Assembly: GCF_022539315.1 (NCBI RefSeq)
Contig: NC_066314.1
Span: 57,893,543-57,957,542, forward strand
Length of the DNA stretch: 64,000 bases
Source of the DNA: Serinus canaria
Taxonomy: Eukaryota; Chordata; Aves; Passeriformes; Fringillidae
Direction: 5' to 3'
A program made the translations under genes and the position numbers. Positions 62,921 to 64,000 of this stretch are shown here, one piece after another. The first letter of the stretch is position 1; each line of letters starts with the position of its first letter. Below the pieces are notes generated by a model. That model was not told the origin of the DNA. It did no database searches and saw only the letters and a list, made by a program, of their open reading frames with translations.

Positions 62921-64000
62921 ATCCAAGTCTAAATTCAAGTGCCAGAGAGGAGGAGTTACCACCGTACCCAACATGTTATTCCAGTTGCTTCATAAGTACA
63001 AGCCCTAAATAGACCTCACAAGGCTCAACTGCTTAACAGTAGCACTGTACAAATTTTTGCACTGTAACTTGACCAGGTGCCATTCTCCAATCACAGCCAA
63101 CATTCAGGCCAGGTTTGGCAAAGCTCTTGTTGTCTACAACTGCAAATGTCAACTAGTGCTTAGCTTAAATGCTCACACCAGCCCCTTCTGCAGCTCACTG
63201 CTTTTTCCAGGCATCCTCCTCCCTCAGGTCAGGCAGCACTGGAGATTCTAATAAAGCAGGTGACCTTGTACATGTAAGTAAGGAAGACAATACAGTGAAA
63301 CCTCTCTAACAGGGAATACCATATAATCAAATATTCAACCTATACTGATTAAATAATACAGGACAAATTGTGAGAGTTCCTCCTGCCCAAGTCATGCCAT
63401 CAAATTCCTCCCCCTCTAATTTTAATAGAATCCTCCTCCTCCTCCTTTGCATTGCCTCATTTGTATCTGATGAAAAAAGATTCAGCCTCTTCCCAGGGGC
63501 AAATGCACCCATACTAGTTTCCATCAGTTATGAAACTGCTACTGACATATAGCCTACTTTTCCCCTCACACTGTGCTCAGTTTCAGACCATTGCTCCCCA
63601 TTGCTCTCCAACTTGCCCTACAAAGAAAAGGTTGAGATGGAGGATATAAATGGGCCTGCAGGTGGGAGCTTGGGAAACCCATTCTACCAGCAGCTGCACA
63701 AGGAGAGAGAAAAGCCTGACCTGCAGCCCCAAGTATGATTTGCTTCCATCTAGCACATTACAGAGTCTTACTGGCCTCACTGCCTGATGTGAAACACATC
63801 ACTTGGAATGGTCACGTAGTGCCCTGCTTCAACTGGAAGGGTACAGCATGGACAGAGGGGCCTTCAGCACCTTCTGCTCTGACAGGACTCACACGTGACA
63901 AGAATAGACCCAGTCATGTACTAAAAAATTAACTCACATTTATGGTAAATAACCTGAATTGTTTGTGACTCTTTGTATAGCAGCAAAGTGAAGTGAAATC

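Larger units (their letters stand above)
61118..64000 (+). other. AKR1D1 3' UTR and downstream flank
   Basis: Non-coding sequence after the TGA. The 3' UTR length is undecided. A CR1 remnant lies at 61481-61548 and a (TCC)5 run near 63431. No exon of a downstream gene is visible; in mammals the next gene on this side is TRIM24. Confidence 0.6.

Noticed and set aside
1..64000. CRISPR arrays, operons, prophage or other bacterial systems
   Set aside because: The sequence is a vertebrate chromosome with long introns. No regularly spaced direct repeats or compact gene clusters exist.

Overview
The window is vertebrate, almost certainly avian, genomic DNA. It carries one recognisable protein-coding gene, a complete nine-exon AKR1D1 (aldo-keto reductase family 1 member D1, Delta4-3-oxosteroid 5beta-reductase) on the + strand, with its start codon at 26631 and its stop codon at 61115-61117. 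The bird assignment rests on two CR1 retrotransposon fragments (17440-17570 on +, 61481-61548 on -) and on an LTR fragment near the left edge (about 240-495). That fragment resembles LTRs I associate with songbird endogenous retroviruses. The gene is otherwise typically vertebrate, with GT-AG introns, a CpG-island promoter and exon sizes identical to the mammalian AKR1 pattern.

Layout. Bases 1-26100 are intergenic. I see no exons of another gene there, only an LTR fragment, one CR1 fragment, short satellites and homopolymers, and some stretches that look like possible conserved non-coding elements. Bases 26150-27170 form a CpG island holding the presumed AKR1D1 promoter, 5' UTR and exon 1. 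Intron 1 is 16.2 kb and contains a striking 33-bp near-perfect hairpin at 33845-33915. Exons 2 to 9 lie between 42944 and 61117, separated by introns of 0.5 to 4.4 kb. The rest, to 64000, is 3' UTR and downstream flank with several candidate poly(A) signals.

The spliced exons (93, 168, 117, 78, 123, 110, 166, 83 and 43 bp including the stop) give 326 residues, the same length as human AKR1D1. The catalytic residues are Asp53, Tyr58 and Lys87, with Glu120 in the position where most AKRs have histidine. That substitution is the diagnostic feature of 5beta-reductases. The enzyme reduces the Delta4 double bond of bile-acid intermediates and steroid hormones using NADPH, mainly in liver cytosol.

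I found no undescribed multi-gene system. The items most worth a second look are the intron 1 hairpin, the paired hairpins in intron 3, the open frame running through the CpG island into exon 1, and the promoter G-quadruplex and GC-box cluster.
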